From: Saccharomonospora viridis DSM 43017
GTDB taxonomy: Bacteria; Actinomycetota; Actinomycetes; Mycobacteriales; Pseudonocardiaceae
DNA length: 64,000 nucleotides
Assembly (NCBI RefSeq): GCF_000023865.1
Contig: NC_013159.1
Coordinates: 2,878,001-2,942,000 of the forward strand
Direction of reading: 5' to 3'
Positions 51,732-61,447 of the stretch are shown here, piece after piece. The translations under genes and the position numbers were made by a program. Within the stretch, counting starts at the first letter, position 1; every line of letters begins with the position of its first letter. The notes beneath the pieces are model-generated. The model was not told the origin of the DNA and ran no database searches. It saw nothing but the letters and a program-made list of their open reading frames with translations.

Positions 51732-52280
51732 ATGGAAACCGAGATCACGCTCATCGTGGACGGCCAGCAGCACGACCTGTCCGTCGACACCCGGGTCACA
51801 CTACTCGACGCGTTACGCGACAGGTTGGGGATCACGTCTCCCAAGAAGGGATGCGACCACGGTCAGTGCGGATCGTGCACCGTGCTGCAGAACGGACGCA
51901 GGGTGACGACGTGTCTGGCCTTCGCGGTCGCGTCCGACGGCTCCACCATCATCACGAGCGAAGGACTGCGGGACGACGCCGACCCCCATTCGCTGCACCG
52001 CGCGTTCCTCGACCACGACGGCTTCCAGTGCGGCTACTGCACACCCGGCCAGATCTGCTCCGCCGCCGGACTGCTGGCCGAGGCCGAAGCGGGTTGGCCC
52101 AGCGCGGTGACACCTCCGGACACGACCGCCCCCACGCTCGACGCCGAGGAGATCCGGGAACGTATCAGCGGGAACCTGTGCCGCTGCGGGGCGTATCAAG
52201 GCATCGTGGCGGCAGTGGAGTCGGTCGCGAAGGCCCGGGCACTGGATCGCACGCGCAAACGGCGGGACGCGACACCATGA
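51732..52280 (+). CDS. Aldehyde oxidoreductase 2Fe-2S subunit (PaoA/YagT-like)
   Basis: A 182-residue protein with two 2Fe-2S clusters: Cys41, 46, 49 and 61 (plant ferredoxin-like), then Cys100, 103, 150 and 152 (CGYC and CRC motifs) in the helical domain. It passes electrons from the molybdenum centre to FAD in the xanthine dehydrogenase family. No Tat signal precedes it, unlike E. coli PaoA, so this enzyme may stay in the cytoplasm. Its stop overlaps the next start (ATGA). Confidence 0.92.
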   Translation: METEITLIVDGQQHDLSVDTRVTLLDALRDRLGITSPKKGCDHGQCGSCTVLQNGRRVTTCLAFAVASDGSTIITSEGLRDDADPHSLHRAFLDHDGFQCGYCTPGQICSAAGLLAEAEAGWPSAVTPPDTTAPTLDAEEIRERISGNLCRCGAYQGIVAAVESVAKARALDRTRKRRDATP

Positions 52281-53269
52281 TTCCGTTCGAGTACTCCAAG
52301 GCCACCGACGCCGAAGCCGCTGTGCGCACGGTGACGGGCAACGGTCGAGCCGCGTACCTCGCGGGTGGGACCAACCTCGTGGACCACATGAAGTTGGGCA
52401 TCACCGCTCCGGAACTGCTCGTCGACATCACCGGGCTGTCACTCGACGCCATCGAGGAGCTCCCCGATGGCGGTGTGCGCATCGGCGCCGGTGCCCGCAA
52501 CAGCGACGTCGCCGCTCATCCTCTGGTGCGTAGCCGGTACCCGGTGTTGTCGCAGGCGTTGCTGCAGGGCGCGTCGGGACAACTGCGCAACCTCGCCACA
52601 GTGGGTGGCAACCTGCTGCAACGCACCCGCTGTGTCTACTTCCAGGACATCACCACCCCCTGCAACAAACGTTCCCCCGGCGAGGGGTGTTCGGCCCTCG
52701 ACGGCTACACGCGGTATCACGCAGTGCTCGGCGCCTCCTCCCATTGCGTCGCGGTGCACCCGTCCGATCTGGCCGTCGCGTTGACCGCGCTGGACGCCGT
52801 GGTCCGTATCCGCACCGCCGACGGTGAGCGAACGGTGCCCGCGGCCGAGTTGCACCGACTCCCGGGTGAACACCCCGAGCGGGACACCGTGCTCGAGCAC
52901 GGCGAACTCATCACCGCCGTGGACCTGCCTCCACTGCCGTTCGCCGCACGATCGTGCTACCGCAAGGCCCGGGACCGGGCGTCGTACGCGTTCGCGCTGG
53001 TCTCCGTGGCCGCGGCCCTCGACGTCACCGACGGAGTGGTGCAGGACGTGCGGATCGCGTTCGGCGGGCTCGCACACAAACCCTGGCGGGCGATCTCGGC
53101 GGAACGCACGCTGCGCGAGGCCGAGGCGACCTCGGGGAGGTTCAAGGAGGCAGCCGACGTGGAACTCGCCGATGCGAGGACGTTGCGAGACAACGCGTTC
53201 AAAGTCCCGATGGCACGCGCGATGCTCGTCACCGTTCTCCGAAGCCTGGCGGAGGAGGGTGCCACGTGA
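52277..53269 (+). CDS. Aldehyde oxidoreductase FAD subunit with 4Fe-4S insert (PaoB/YagS-like)
   Basis: A 330-residue protein of the CO dehydrogenase flavoprotein family (YLAGGTNLVDHMKLG at 27-41, TVGGNLLQRTRC at 108-119). The insertion with Cys119, 129, 138 and 157 (RCVYFQD, CNKRSPGEGC) matches the extra 4Fe-4S cluster of E. coli PaoB, so the system is a PaoABC-type aldehyde oxidoreductase rather than xanthine dehydrogenase. It overlaps both neighbours by 4 nt. Confidence 0.92.
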   Translation: MIPFEYSKATDAEAAVRTVTGNGRAAYLAGGTNLVDHMKLGITAPELLVDITGLSLDAIEELPDGGVRIGAGARNSDVAAHPLVRSRYPVLSQALLQGASGQLRNLATVGGNLLQRTRCVYFQDITTPCNKRSPGEGCSALDGYTRYHAVLGASSHCVAVHPSDLAVALTALDAVVRIRTADGERTVPAAELHRLPGEHPERDTVLEHGELITAVDLPPLPFAARSCYRKARDRASYAFALVSVAAALDVTDGVVQDVRIAFGGLAHKPWRAISAERTLREAEATSGRFKEAADVELADARTLRDNAFKVPMARAMLVTVLRSLAEEGAT

Positions 53270-55377
53270 ACCGGTCGCTGCGTACCCACGAGGTCGGGGT
53301 CGACCACGAACGTGTGGACGGCTGGGCGAAAGTCACCGGAACCGGACCGTACGCCTACGAACAACCGGTGTCCCAGCCCTCGTATCTGCACCCCGTGCAG
53401 TCCACCGTCGCGCGGGGCCGGGTGACGGAGGTCGACGCGAGAGCCGCCACCGCGCTCAGCGGAGTGCTGACCGTGCTGACGCCGTTCAACGCACCGCGAC
53501 TCCAGCACGGACACGACGCCGAGCTGGAGGTGTTGCAGTCCGACGAGGTGTGGTTCCGAGGACAGATCGTGGCGGCCGTCGTCGCCGAAACACCCGAGGT
53601 CGCGCGGCAGGCCGCCGATCTCGTGCGGGTGCAGTACCGGACGAGCCCACACGACGTGATCCTGTCCGTCGACCGTGATGACCTCTACAAACCCGAATCG
53701 GTGAACCCGAACCACCCCACCGATTCCCTCGCCGGCGATCCTGACGCGGCGTTCGACGACGCGGCCAGAGCGGTCGAAGCCACCTACACGACCGCGATGA
53801 CCCACAACAACCCCCTGGAACCACACACCACGGTGGCGGTGTGGCACGGTGACGACGCCACCGCCACGCTCACCGTGTACGACTCGACGCAGGGTGTGCA
53901 CACGATCGGTGAGGCCATAGCCACGATGTTCGGGCTCACCCCCGACCGTGTGCGTGTGGTCGCGCCCTACGTCGGCGGCGGATTCGGGTCCAAGGGCAGA
54001 CCTCACCCACACGAGATCCTCACGGTACTCGCGGCACAACGGCTGAAGGGGCGCCCCGTCAAGTTCGCCGTCACCCGACAGCAGATGTTCTCGTTCGTCG
54101 GCTATCGCACACCCACCATCCAGCGCATGCGGCTGGCGGCCGACGTCGATGGCAGACTCACCGGCATCAGCAACGACATCGTCGAACTCACCGCGCGGTA
54201 CAAGGAATTCGCCGAACAAACGGGGATTCCGACACGGACGATGTACGCCGCGACGAACCGTCGCACGACGCATCGTCTGGCCGCGCTCGACGTACCGGTG
54301 CCGTCCTGGATGCGCGCCCCGGGCGAATGCCCCGGCATGTTCGCCCCCGAGGTGGCGATGGACGAACTCGCCGAAGCGTGCGGTGTGGACCCGATCGAAC
54401 TGCGTATCCGGAACGAGCCCGAAACCGACCCCGACACCGGCAAGCCGTACTCCAGCCGGAACTTCGTGGCCTGTCTGCGCGAAGGTGCACGGCGGTTCGG
54501 CTGGGCCGACCGACCACCGTTGGCCCGGTCGAGGCGGGACGGTGACTGGTGGGTGGGTACCGGGGTCGCCGGTTCCACCTATCCGGTGCTGCGAAGGCCG
54601 GGGGCCTCGGCGGCGTCGGTGCGCTACGACGGTGACGGCCGCTACGTGGTGTCGATCGGCGCGGCCGACCTGGGCACCGGAGCGTGGACGGCGCTGACGC
54701 AGATCGCGGCCGACGCGCTCACCGTCCCTTTCTCGGACATCGACATGCGCATCGGGGACACCGGGCTGCCGCCGGCCACCGTGGCCGGTGGTTCGTCGGG
54801 CACCACCAACTGGGGGTCGGCGATCGTGGCGGCCGCACGCCGATTCCGCGAGAAGTACGGCGACGATCCGGATGCCGGGGACGAGTACACCGCCGCCGCC
54901 ACCGACGACGGTCACACCGAACGTTTCGCCATGCACGCCTACGGTGCCCAGTTCGCCGAAGTCCTGGTCAATGTGGACACCGGGGAGATCCGGGTGCCCC
55001 GGCTGCTCGGTGTGTTCGCCATCGGACGTGTGATCAATCCGCGTACGGCACGGTCACAACTCGTCGGCGGTATGACGATGGGCCTGTCGATGGCACTGCA
55101 CGAGAAGAGTGTCCTCGATGAACGCTTCGGCTTCGTGGTCAACCACGACCTGGCCGAGTACCACATTCCGACGTGCGCGGACGTGCCCTCGGTGGAGGCG
55201 CACTGGATCACCGAGCACGACCCGTACGTCAACCCCATGGGCAGCAAGGGGATCGGCGAGATCGGCATCGTGGGCACGGCGGCCGCCATCGCCAACGCGG
55301 TCCATCACGCGACCGGCGTACGGGTACGCGAAGTCCCGATCACGAACGACGCCGTACTGCTGACGAGCCACCAGTGA
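53266..55377 (+). CDS. Aldehyde oxidoreductase molybdenum subunit (PaoC/YagR-like)
   Basis: A 703-residue subunit of the xanthine dehydrogenase family. The molybdopterin-binding PYVGGGFGSKGRPHPHE segment (about 237-253) and the C-terminal GIGEIG motif with the catalytic Glu665 are in place. It oxidises aldehydes to acids at a molybdenum cytosine-dinucleotide centre. GTG at 53266 overlaps the previous stop. A maturation chaperone (PaoD-like) is not in the window, so it must be elsewhere or shared. Confidence 0.93.
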   Translation: MNRSLRTHEVGVDHERVDGWAKVTGTGPYAYEQPVSQPSYLHPVQSTVARGRVTEVDARAATALSGVLTVLTPFNAPRLQHGHDAELEVLQSDEVWFRGQIVAAVVAETPEVARQAADLVRVQYRTSPHDVILSVDRDDLYKPESVNPNHPTDSLAGDPDAAFDDAARAVEATYTTAMTHNNPLEPHTTVAVWHGDDATATLTVYDSTQGVHTIGEAIATMFGLTPDRVRVVAPYVGGGFGSKGRPHPHEILTVLAAQRLKGRPVKFAVTRQQMFSFVGYRTPTIQRMRLAADVDGRLTGISNDIVELTARYKEFAEQTGIPTRTMYAATNRRTTHRLAALDVPVPSWMRAPGECPGMFAPEVAMDELAEACGVDPIELRIRNEPETDPDTGKPYSSRNFVACLREGARRFGWADRPPLARSRRDGDWWVGTGVAGSTYPVLRRPGASAASVRYDGDGRYVVSIGAADLGTGAWTALTQIAADALTVPFSDIDMRIGDTGLPPATVAGGSSGTTNWGSAIVAAARRFREKYGDDPDAGDEYTAAATDDGHTERFAMHAYGAQFAEVLVNVDTGEIRVPRLLGVFAIGRVINPRTARSQLVGGMTMGLSMALHEKSVLDERFGFVVNHDLAEYHIPTCADVPSVEAHWITEHDPYVNPMGSKGIGEIGIVGTAAAIANAVHHATGVRVREVPITNDAVLLTSHQ

Positions 55378-55386
55378 GGAGCGACC

Positions 55387-56232
55387 GTGAACCAACCGCG
55401 ACAAAGCCAGCGTCCTCCCGGTGAGACGGGACGGATGCGGCCACGGCCGCGAGACGAGATGCGGGACTACGTCGGCCGAGACCTGCTGCTCGACCGCAAG
55501 GCTCTCATCACCGGCGGGGACTCCGGCATCGGACGTGCCGTCGCCGTCGCGTTCGCCAAGGAGGGCGCCGACGTCGCCATCGCCTACCTGACCGAACACG
55601 CTGACGCCGAACACACCGCCGAGCTCGTGCGCAAACAGGGTCGGAAGTGTCTGCTGCTACCCGGGGACCTGGCCGACAAGGGACAGTGCGAGCGGATCGT
55701 CACCGACACGGTCCGCGAGTTCGGTGGGCTCGACCTGCTCGTGAACAATGTGGCCACACAGCGCGAACTCGACTCGGTCGAGGAACTCTCCGACGACCAG
55801 TGGCTCCACACGTTCGAGGTGAACATCCACTCCTACTTCCGAGTGACGGCAGCGGCACTACCGCACCTGCCCGAGGGCAGCACGATCATCAACAGCGGTT
55901 CGGTGAACGGACTACGGGGGAACAGGAAACTCATCGACTACACGGCCACCAAAGGTGCCGTGCACTCGTGGACGTTCGCGATGGCGCAGGCCCTGTTGCC
56001 CCGCGGTATCCGCGTCAACTGTGTCGCACCCGGACCCGTGTGGACTCCGTTGATCCCGGCGACGCTGTCGGAGGAACACGTCGCGGAGTTCGGACAACAG
56101 GCGCCGATGGGTCGCGCCGCACACCCCGACGAACTCGCCCCGTCGTACGTCTTCCTCGCCGCGAACCAGTTGTCGTCCTACTACACCGGCGAGGTGCTGG
56201 CCGCGCTCGGCGGGGAGACGACACCGGGCTGA
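55387..56232 (+). CDS. SDR-family oxidoreductase (YghA-like)
   Basis: A 281-residue classical SDR with an N-terminal extension (PRPRDEMRDYVGRDLLLDRKA) typical of the YghA/YdaD group. Cofactor motif ITGGDSGIGRAV (about 42-53), NNVA, catalytic Ser in INSGSVNG, and Tyr/Lys in YTATKGA. It reduces or oxidises an aldehyde or alcohol with NAD(P). The start GTG has GAGGAG. It follows paoC by 9 bp, so probably the same operon, suggesting joint aldehyde metabolism or stress detoxification. Confidence 0.9.
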   Translation: MNQPRQSQRPPGETGRMRPRPRDEMRDYVGRDLLLDRKALITGGDSGIGRAVAVAFAKEGADVAIAYLTEHADAEHTAELVRKQGRKCLLLPGDLADKGQCERIVTDTVREFGGLDLLVNNVATQRELDSVEELSDDQWLHTFEVNIHSYFRVTAAALPHLPEGSTIINSGSVNGLRGNRKLIDYTATKGAVHSWTFAMAQALLPRGIRVNCVAPGPVWTPLIPATLSEEHVAEFGQQAPMGRAAHPDELAPSYVFLAANQLSSYYTGEVLAALGGETTPG

Positions 56233-56289
56233 GGACGTCGGGGCCTTCGTGTTCAAAACCCGAAGAAGACCACGCAGAGGAGGTGCGGC

Positions 56290-56622
56290 ATGGACCCCAG
56301 GGAAGAAGAGCTGTGGGAGGAATTCCACCGGGTCGTCAACATGACGTCGCGGGAGTTGTCCGACTGGCTGCGGACGCAATCGGCCACGCCGGAGGACGAG
56401 GAGTACCCGGACCAGGCCGGACCCCACCTCGGACAGCGGGTGCTGGAGATCCTCGGTAAGCGTAAGACCGACCTCGGTGACGACGACTTCAACGTGATGC
56501 GGCGCGTCATCGACCGGGTGTACGGCCAACGGCGCGAGGATTTGGAGCCCACGGCGGGCGACACCCACTGGCGGCACCGTCTCATGTCCATTGGGCATGA
56601 TCCGCTCAAACCGACGACGTGA
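56290..56622 (+). CDS. DUF3140 protein
   Basis: A 110-residue acidic/basic protein (EELWEEFHRVVNMTSRELSDWL ... DDDFNVMRRVIDRVYGQ) matching DUF3140, whose function is unknown but which often carries this DNA-binding-like helical pattern. ATG follows AGAGGAGG. It lies 57 bp after the SDR gene on the same strand and may belong to that operon. Confidence 0.8.
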   Translation: MDPREEELWEEFHRVVNMTSRELSDWLRTQSATPEDEEYPDQAGPHLGQRVLEILGKRKTDLGDDDFNVMRRVIDRVYGQRREDLEPTAGDTHWRHRLMSIGHDPLKPTT

Positions 56623-56805
56623 CGGCGTATTCGCGGCGCCACGTCTCGACAGTGACCGGACCGAGGTGACAGACGGCGTCCACACAGCGTGCGGAGGCGC
56701 TGATTGGAGCGTCGCTCGCTCGACGGTCGAGGATCACTCGGAGCTGTTCAGCTGTCCAGGTGTTCTCCACAGCCGGGGATGCGTCCGGCCGCTAGCGTGA
56801 AGGAC

Positions 56806-57555
56806 ATGGTCGGGTTGCCTGAGGCAGTGACCGCCTGCCTTTTCGATCTCGACGGGGTACTCACCAGCACCGCCGTCGTCCACCGGCGTGCCTGGAAACG
56901 CACTTTCGACGAATTCCTGCGTCGGCGCGACCCGAACGCAGCGCCATTCACCGAACAGGACTACGCCACCTACGTCGACGGCCGCCCCCGGCTCGACGGC
57001 ATACGCGCCTTCCTCGCCTCCCGCGGGATCAAACTGCCCGAAGGCGACGAACACGACGACATCGACGCCGAGACCGTACACGGGATCGGGAACCGGAAGA
57101 ACCGGCTCCTGTTGAGCGTGATCACCGAGGAAGGCGTGACCCCTTACCCCGGTTCGGTGCGCTACCTCGACACCGTCCGGGAACGTGGTTTGGCCATCGG
57201 GGTCGTCACCTCGTCCGCCAACGGGGAACGAGTGCTGGAAGCGGCCAACCTGTCCGACTACGTGCAGGCCCGTGTCGACGGTGTCGTCATCAAACATAAG
57301 GGACTGCGAGGTAAACCCGCCCCCGACTCCTTCCTCGCGTGTGCCGCGGAATTGGGCGTGCGTCCATCCGCGGCGGCAGTGTTCGAGGACGCCCAGGCGG
57401 GTGTGCGGGCCGGTCGGGACGGCGGCTTCGGATTCGTGGTCGGTGTCAACAGGGCCGACGCGGCCGAACACGCCGCCCAGGAGAAGGCGCTGCGGGAACA
57501 GGGCGCCGACATCGTCGTCGACGATCTCGCCGATCTGTTGGAGGAACGGACATGA
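56806..57555 (+). CDS. HAD-superfamily beta-phosphoglucomutase-like phosphatase/mutase
   Basis: A 249-residue HAD enzyme with a helical cap: DLDGVL with nucleophile Asp14 and acid/base Asp16, VTSSANG, GKPAPDSF and VFEDAQAGVRAG. Family members convert beta-glucose 1-phosphate to glucose 6-phosphate. The stop overlaps the GH65 gene start (ATGA), which supports that substrate, because GH65 phosphorylases release beta-glucose 1-phosphate. ATG at 56806 is chosen; GTG at 56797 is possible. Confidence 0.87.
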   Translation: MVGLPEAVTACLFDLDGVLTSTAVVHRRAWKRTFDEFLRRRDPNAAPFTEQDYATYVDGRPRLDGIRAFLASRGIKLPEGDEHDDIDAETVHGIGNRKNRLLLSVITEEGVTPYPGSVRYLDTVRERGLAIGVVTSSANGERVLEAANLSDYVQARVDGVVIKHKGLRGKPAPDSFLACAAELGVRPSAAAVFEDAQAGVRAGRDGGFGFVVGVNRADAAEHAAQEKALREQGADIVVDDLADLLEERT

Positions 57556-59975
57556 TCGGTGGTGCGCCCGGAATGGGACGGGGTTATGTGGGTTCCCCCT
57601 GGGAGCTTCGCTGGGAGGGCTTGGACCTCGATCAACTCCAGCGCACCGAGTCGACGTTCGCGCTTTCCAACGGCCACATCGGTATGCGGGGAACGTTGGA
57701 GGAGGGCGAACCGCGGGGCATGCCCGGCACCTACCTCAACGGTTTCTACGAAGAGCACGAACTGCCTTACGCCGAAAGCGCCTACGGCTATCCGGAGGCC
57801 GGCCAGACCATCGTCAACGTGACCGACGGCAAGATCATCCGCCTGCTCGTCGAGGACGAACCGCTCGACATGCGTTACGGCCACGCCGCGAACCACTTCC
57901 GGGTCCTCGACTTCCGTTCCGGGACTCTCCGACGGGAGACCGAATGGACCTCCCCCACCGGCCGTCGTGTTCGGGTCCGCACCGAACGACTCGTGTCGTT
58001 CACCCAAAGGGCCGTGGCCGCGATCCGCTACGAGGTCGAGCCGCTCGACGCGGGGATCCAACTGGTCGCCCAGTCCGACCTGCTGGCCAACGAACCCATC
58101 GAGTCCGACACCCGCGACCCTCGGGTGGCGGCGGCGTTGGATGCCCCGCTGCTCAACGAGTACACCAAGGCCGAGCGCTACCGCGCCGTCCTCGTCCACC
58201 GCACCAAACGGTCCGCTTTGCGGATGGCCGCGGCCATGGACCACCAGATCGAAACCGCCGGCACCCTGCGCACCGCCATCGAGGTCGAGGACGATCTGGC
58301 CCGGCTGACCATCGCGGTGAACGTCCCGTTGGGGGAGAAACTGCAGCTGACCAAGTTCCTCGCCTATGGTTGGTCGGCACAGCGGTCGATCCCCGCGTTA
58401 CGCGCCCAGGTCGACGCGGCACTGGAGGGCGCACTGAGGACGGGCTGGGACGGCCTGCTCACCGAGCAACGACAGTTCCTCGACGAGTTCTGGGCCAGTG
58501 CGGACATCGAGATCGACGGTGACCCCGAGCTACAGCAGGCCGTCCGGTTCTCGCTGTTCCACGTGTTGCAGGCAGGAGCCCGTGGCGAAAGCCGTGCGAT
58601 TCCCGGCAAAGGGCTCACCGGACCGGGCTACGGCGGCCACGCCTTCTGGGACACCGAGACATTCGTACTGCAGCAACTCACCTACACGCTCCCCGACGCC
58701 GCCAGGGACGCACTCCGCTGGAGACACTCCACATTGGATAAAGCGAAGGAGAGGGCACGACAGCTCGGACTCAAGGGCGCCGCATTCCCGTGGCGTTCCA
58801 TCAACGGTGATGAATGTTCCGCGTACTGGCCGGCGGGCACAGCGGCCTTCCACGTCAACGCTGACATCGCCGACGCCACCGTTCGCTACCTGAACGCCAC
58901 ACAGGACACCGAGTTCGAACGAGAGTGCGGTACCGAACTGCTCGTGGAAACGGCACGCCTGTGGGCATCACTCGGCCACCACGATCCGCACGGTGGATTC
59001 CGCATCGACGGTGTCACCGGTCCCGACGAGTACAGCGCCGTGGTGGACAACAACATCTACACCAACCTGATGGCGCAACGAAATCTCCGTGCCGCCGCCG
59101 ATGCATGCGAACGGCACCCCGACATCGCCGAGGCACTCGGGGTCGACCACGTCGAGGTCACGGACTGGCGGGAAGCCGCACGTAAGATGCGCATGCCCTA
59201 CGACGAGTTGTTGCGGGTGCATCCGCAGTTCGAACGTTTCACCGAACACGCCGCATGGGATTTCGAGAACACGCCACCGGAGAAATATCCGCTCCTGCTC
59301 AATTACCCGTACTTCGACATCTACCGCAAACAGGTCATCAAACAGGCCGACCTCGTACTTGCCATGCACCTGCGCGGCGACGCTTTCACGTTGGAACAGA
59401 AACGGCGTAACTTCGCCTACTACGAGGCGTTGACGGTGCGCGACTCCTCGCTGTCCGCCACGACACAGTCGGTGCTGGCGGCCGAATGCGGCCACCTGGA
59501 GCTGGCGTACGACTACTTCGCCGAAACTGCCCTCACCGACCTACACGACCTGCACCGGAATGTCCGAAACGGACTGCACATGGCCGCGTTGGCGGGGTCC
59601 TGGATCTCGATCGTGGCGGGTTTCGGTGGCATGCGTGACCACTCGGGCGAGTTGAGCTTCCAACCGCGACTACCACCGATCCCCCAGCGGATCGCGTTCC
59701 GGATGTGTTTCCGTGGTTCCCAGTTCTGCGTGGAGATCCACCGGGAGTTCGCCGTCTACCAGCTCGTCAAGGGCAGTCCACTGACGGTCACTCACTATGG
59801 CCAGCCGGTGACGGTGACCGAGGACCCCGTCGCCATGCCGATCCCACCGGGTGAGGAACTCGAACGCCCGTCCCAACCCGCCGGCCGCGCGCCGATACGG
59901 CGGCGGGCCCCCGAACCCGTCGCGGAGGAGTCCCTGCCCGCAGCCCCGATCGCCTCGGCGGTGCATCGCGCATAA
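57552..59975 (+). CDS. GH65 disaccharide phosphorylase (maltose/trehalose/kojibiose type)
   Basis: An 807-residue GH65 protein: N-terminal beta-sandwich, (alpha/alpha)6 barrel with the general acid Glu493 in VTGPDEYSAVVDNN, substrate-binding HAFWDTETFVLQQ and GLKGAAFPWRS. It phosphorolyses an alpha-linked disaccharide to beta-glucose 1-phosphate and glucose. Which disaccharide cannot be read; maltose, trehalose and kojibiose are the usual choices. It forms an overlapping pair with the phosphoglucomutase. A Pro-rich tail of about 45 residues after the last domain is unusual. Confidence 0.9.
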   Translation: MIGGAPGMGRGYVGSPWELRWEGLDLDQLQRTESTFALSNGHIGMRGTLEEGEPRGMPGTYLNGFYEEHELPYAESAYGYPEAGQTIVNVTDGKIIRLLVEDEPLDMRYGHAANHFRVLDFRSGTLRRETEWTSPTGRRVRVRTERLVSFTQRAVAAIRYEVEPLDAGIQLVAQSDLLANEPIESDTRDPRVAAALDAPLLNEYTKAERYRAVLVHRTKRSALRMAAAMDHQIETAGTLRTAIEVEDDLARLTIAVNVPLGEKLQLTKFLAYGWSAQRSIPALRAQVDAALEGALRTGWDGLLTEQRQFLDEFWASADIEIDGDPELQQAVRFSLFHVLQAGARGESRAIPGKGLTGPGYGGHAFWDTETFVLQQLTYTLPDAARDALRWRHSTLDKAKERARQLGLKGAAFPWRSINGDECSAYWPAGTAAFHVNADIADATVRYLNATQDTEFERECGTELLVETARLWASLGHHDPHGGFRIDGVTGPDEYSAVVDNNIYTNLMAQRNLRAAADACERHPDIAEALGVDHVEVTDWREAARKMRMPYDELLRVHPQFERFTEHAAWDFENTPPEKYPLLLNYPYFDIYRKQVIKQADLVLAMHLRGDAFTLEQKRRNFAYYEALTVRDSSLSATTQSVLAAECGHLELAYDYFAETALTDLHDLHRNVRNGLHMAALAGSWISIVAGFGGMRDHSGELSFQPRLPPIPQRIAFRMCFRGSQFCVEIHREFAVYQLVKGSPLTVTHYGQPVTVTEDPVAMPIPPGEELERPSQPAGRAPIRRRAPEPVAEESLPAAPIASAVHRA

Positions 59976-60087
59976 CGAAGCGCGCTCACCGTCCTTGCCG
60001 TTTCGGCGGCGTTTCGGTGGCCTCAGCGTGTCCCCGGTTCCGGGTTCGCCGGCGCCCACGGAAGTTCTCAACGCTCCCGGCGAGTGC

Positions 60088-60297
60088 TCATTCCGGCGGC
60101 TCGAACGTGTTCGTATCCGGGGTGCCGTCGCCTTCGGGACGTATCTCGTCCCGGTTCGGCGGTTCGGGGACGTCACGGGTCGGTAGCCGATCGAGTCCGG
60201 GATGTTTCTTCTTGCGGTCCGCATCCGGCTCGGGACGATCCGGTGGTTCGGGTTCGGAGGGCCGGTCCGGAATGTGGTCGTCGTGACTGCTCATCAT
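60088..60297 (-). CDS. Small Pro/Asp-rich protein
   Basis: A 69-residue very hydrophilic protein (Pro, Asp, Glu, Arg) downstream of the exopolyphosphatase gene, starting 30 bp after its stop on the same strand. Support comes from position, a double ATG start and third-base GC preference; the ribosome site (GAGAG) is weak. No family recognised. Confidence 0.4.
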   Translation of the reverse strand: MMSSHDDHIPDRPSEPEPPDRPEPDADRKKKHPGLDRLPTRDVPEPPNRDEIRPEGDGTPDTNTFEPPE

Positions 60298-60326
60298 GGC
60301 ACTCTCGTTCCCCGGATCCGCCTGGG

Positions 60327-61295
60327 TCAAGCGGCCGTGGCCCGTCGACCGGACCGCTCCCGCAGCCCGTCGGGTTCCTGCAACAGCGACAGCAACAGTC
60401 CGTGGGTGGTGGACCAAGGGCAGATCACCACGGGACCGTCGAACACGGTCAACAGGGCTTCGGCGACGACGGCTCCTGCCAACGCCTGACGGGCACGGGG
60501 TCGGGAGATGCCGGGTAGCTCGGCACGGCGCGACGCGGGCAACTGCGCCAGTCGGGGAATCCAACGCCGGATGTCCTCGACGTGCAACTCCCTGGTCTTG
60601 CCGAGCCCCTTGCGACGCCGCCCGGCCAAGACCGCAAGCTGACGCAGCACCTTCGAACACCCCACGGCGCGGAAACCCTTCAACCGGGCTTCGTCCCGGC
60701 CCAGCGCCTCCCGAATCCGACCGATGGCATGGGCGCGCAACGCCGCGATCGCGTGTTCCGAGGGACGATCGGTGTCAAGCCGCCATGTCCGCATCATCTC
60801 GCGAGCACCGAGCGGCAACGACCGAGCGAAGTCGGCGTGGATGCCGCGACCCGCGGCCAGTTCCAGCGTCCCCCCTCCGATGTCGAGCACGGACAACGGT
60901 CCCGCGCCCGCGCCGAACCATGAACGCGCCGCCCGGTAGGACAGCCGGGCCTCCTCCGCTCCGGGGAGGAAACGCAACGTCCGCCCCGTTTCCGATTCGA
61001 CGTGGGCGACCACTTCTGCGCTGTTGCGGGCGTCGCGGATCGACGAGGTGGCCAGACAGAAGAAGTCGTGGATACCGTGCTGCCGCGCGACCTCGTCCGC
61101 CACGCGTACGGCGGAGACGACGGCGTCCACACCCTCCTGTCGCAGATTCCCCGAAGCGTCGAGAGCACGGTCGAGTCGGAGCCGGGTTTTGTGGCTCAAC
61201 ACCGGGTCCAGAAGTGAACCCTCACGGTTCACCGCCAGCAGTCGCGCACTGAAGCTCCCCACGTCGAGCACAGCCACCGTGCCCCTCGTCGTCAC
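60327..61295 (-). CDS. Exopolyphosphatase, Ppx/GppA family
   Basis: A 322-residue protein of the actin-like ATPase fold, resembling mycobacterial Rv0496 (PPX1): AVLDVGSFSARLLAV (P-loop-like, with Phe-Ser where most have Asn-Thr), SVLDIGGGTLELAAG, and a C-terminal VICPWSTTHGLLLSLL. It hydrolyses polyphosphate or pppGpp. ATG has no strong ribosome site. The upstream gap contains an AACAACTGT element like the tandem sites at 4844. Confidence 0.85.
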   Translation of the reverse strand: MTTRGTVAVLDVGSFSARLLAVNREGSLLDPVLSHKTRLRLDRALDASGNLRQEGVDAVVSAVRVADEVARQHGIHDFFCLATSSIRDARNSAEVVAHVESETGRTLRFLPGAEEARLSYRAARSWFGAGAGPLSVLDIGGGTLELAAGRGIHADFARSLPLGAREMMRTWRLDTDRPSEHAIAALRAHAIGRIREALGRDEARLKGFRAVGCSKVLRQLAVLAGRRRKGLGKTRELHVEDIRRWIPRLAQLPASRRAELPGISRPRARQALAGAVVAEALLTVFDGPVVICPWSTTHGLLLSLLQEPDGLRERSGRRATAA

Positions 61296-61352
61296 CAGTC
61301 GTCACCTCACATGCCACGGCCGAAACCTCAGAATTCCCACCGACAGCAATAG

Positions 61353-61368
61353 GTAACAACTGTATAAC
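61353..61368. promoter_or_regulatory. Third copy of the ACAGTTGTTAC motif, upstream of the exopolyphosphatase gene
   Basis: On the complement the sequence GTTATACAGTTGTTAC has the 11-base ACAGTTGTTAC core of the two sites at 4844 and 4866. It is 58 bp upstream of the exopolyphosphatase start and on its coding strand, the same orientation and distance as at the XRE gene. Confidence 0.5.
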
Positions 61369-61406
61369 TCAAAGGAGTATTCCCGTAGCCGTGCCGCGCC
61401 CCGCGT

Positions 61407-61440
61407 AGCCGTGTCCGCGACTTTCAGCGCGGACACGGCT
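61407..61440. terminator. Terminator of the DUF885 gene
   Basis: AGCCGTGTCCGCG (61407-61419) pairs perfectly with 61428-61440 (13 bp) around an 8-nt loop, 8 nt beyond the leftward stop at 61448. Confidence 0.88.
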
Positions 61441-61447
61441 CATGCGC

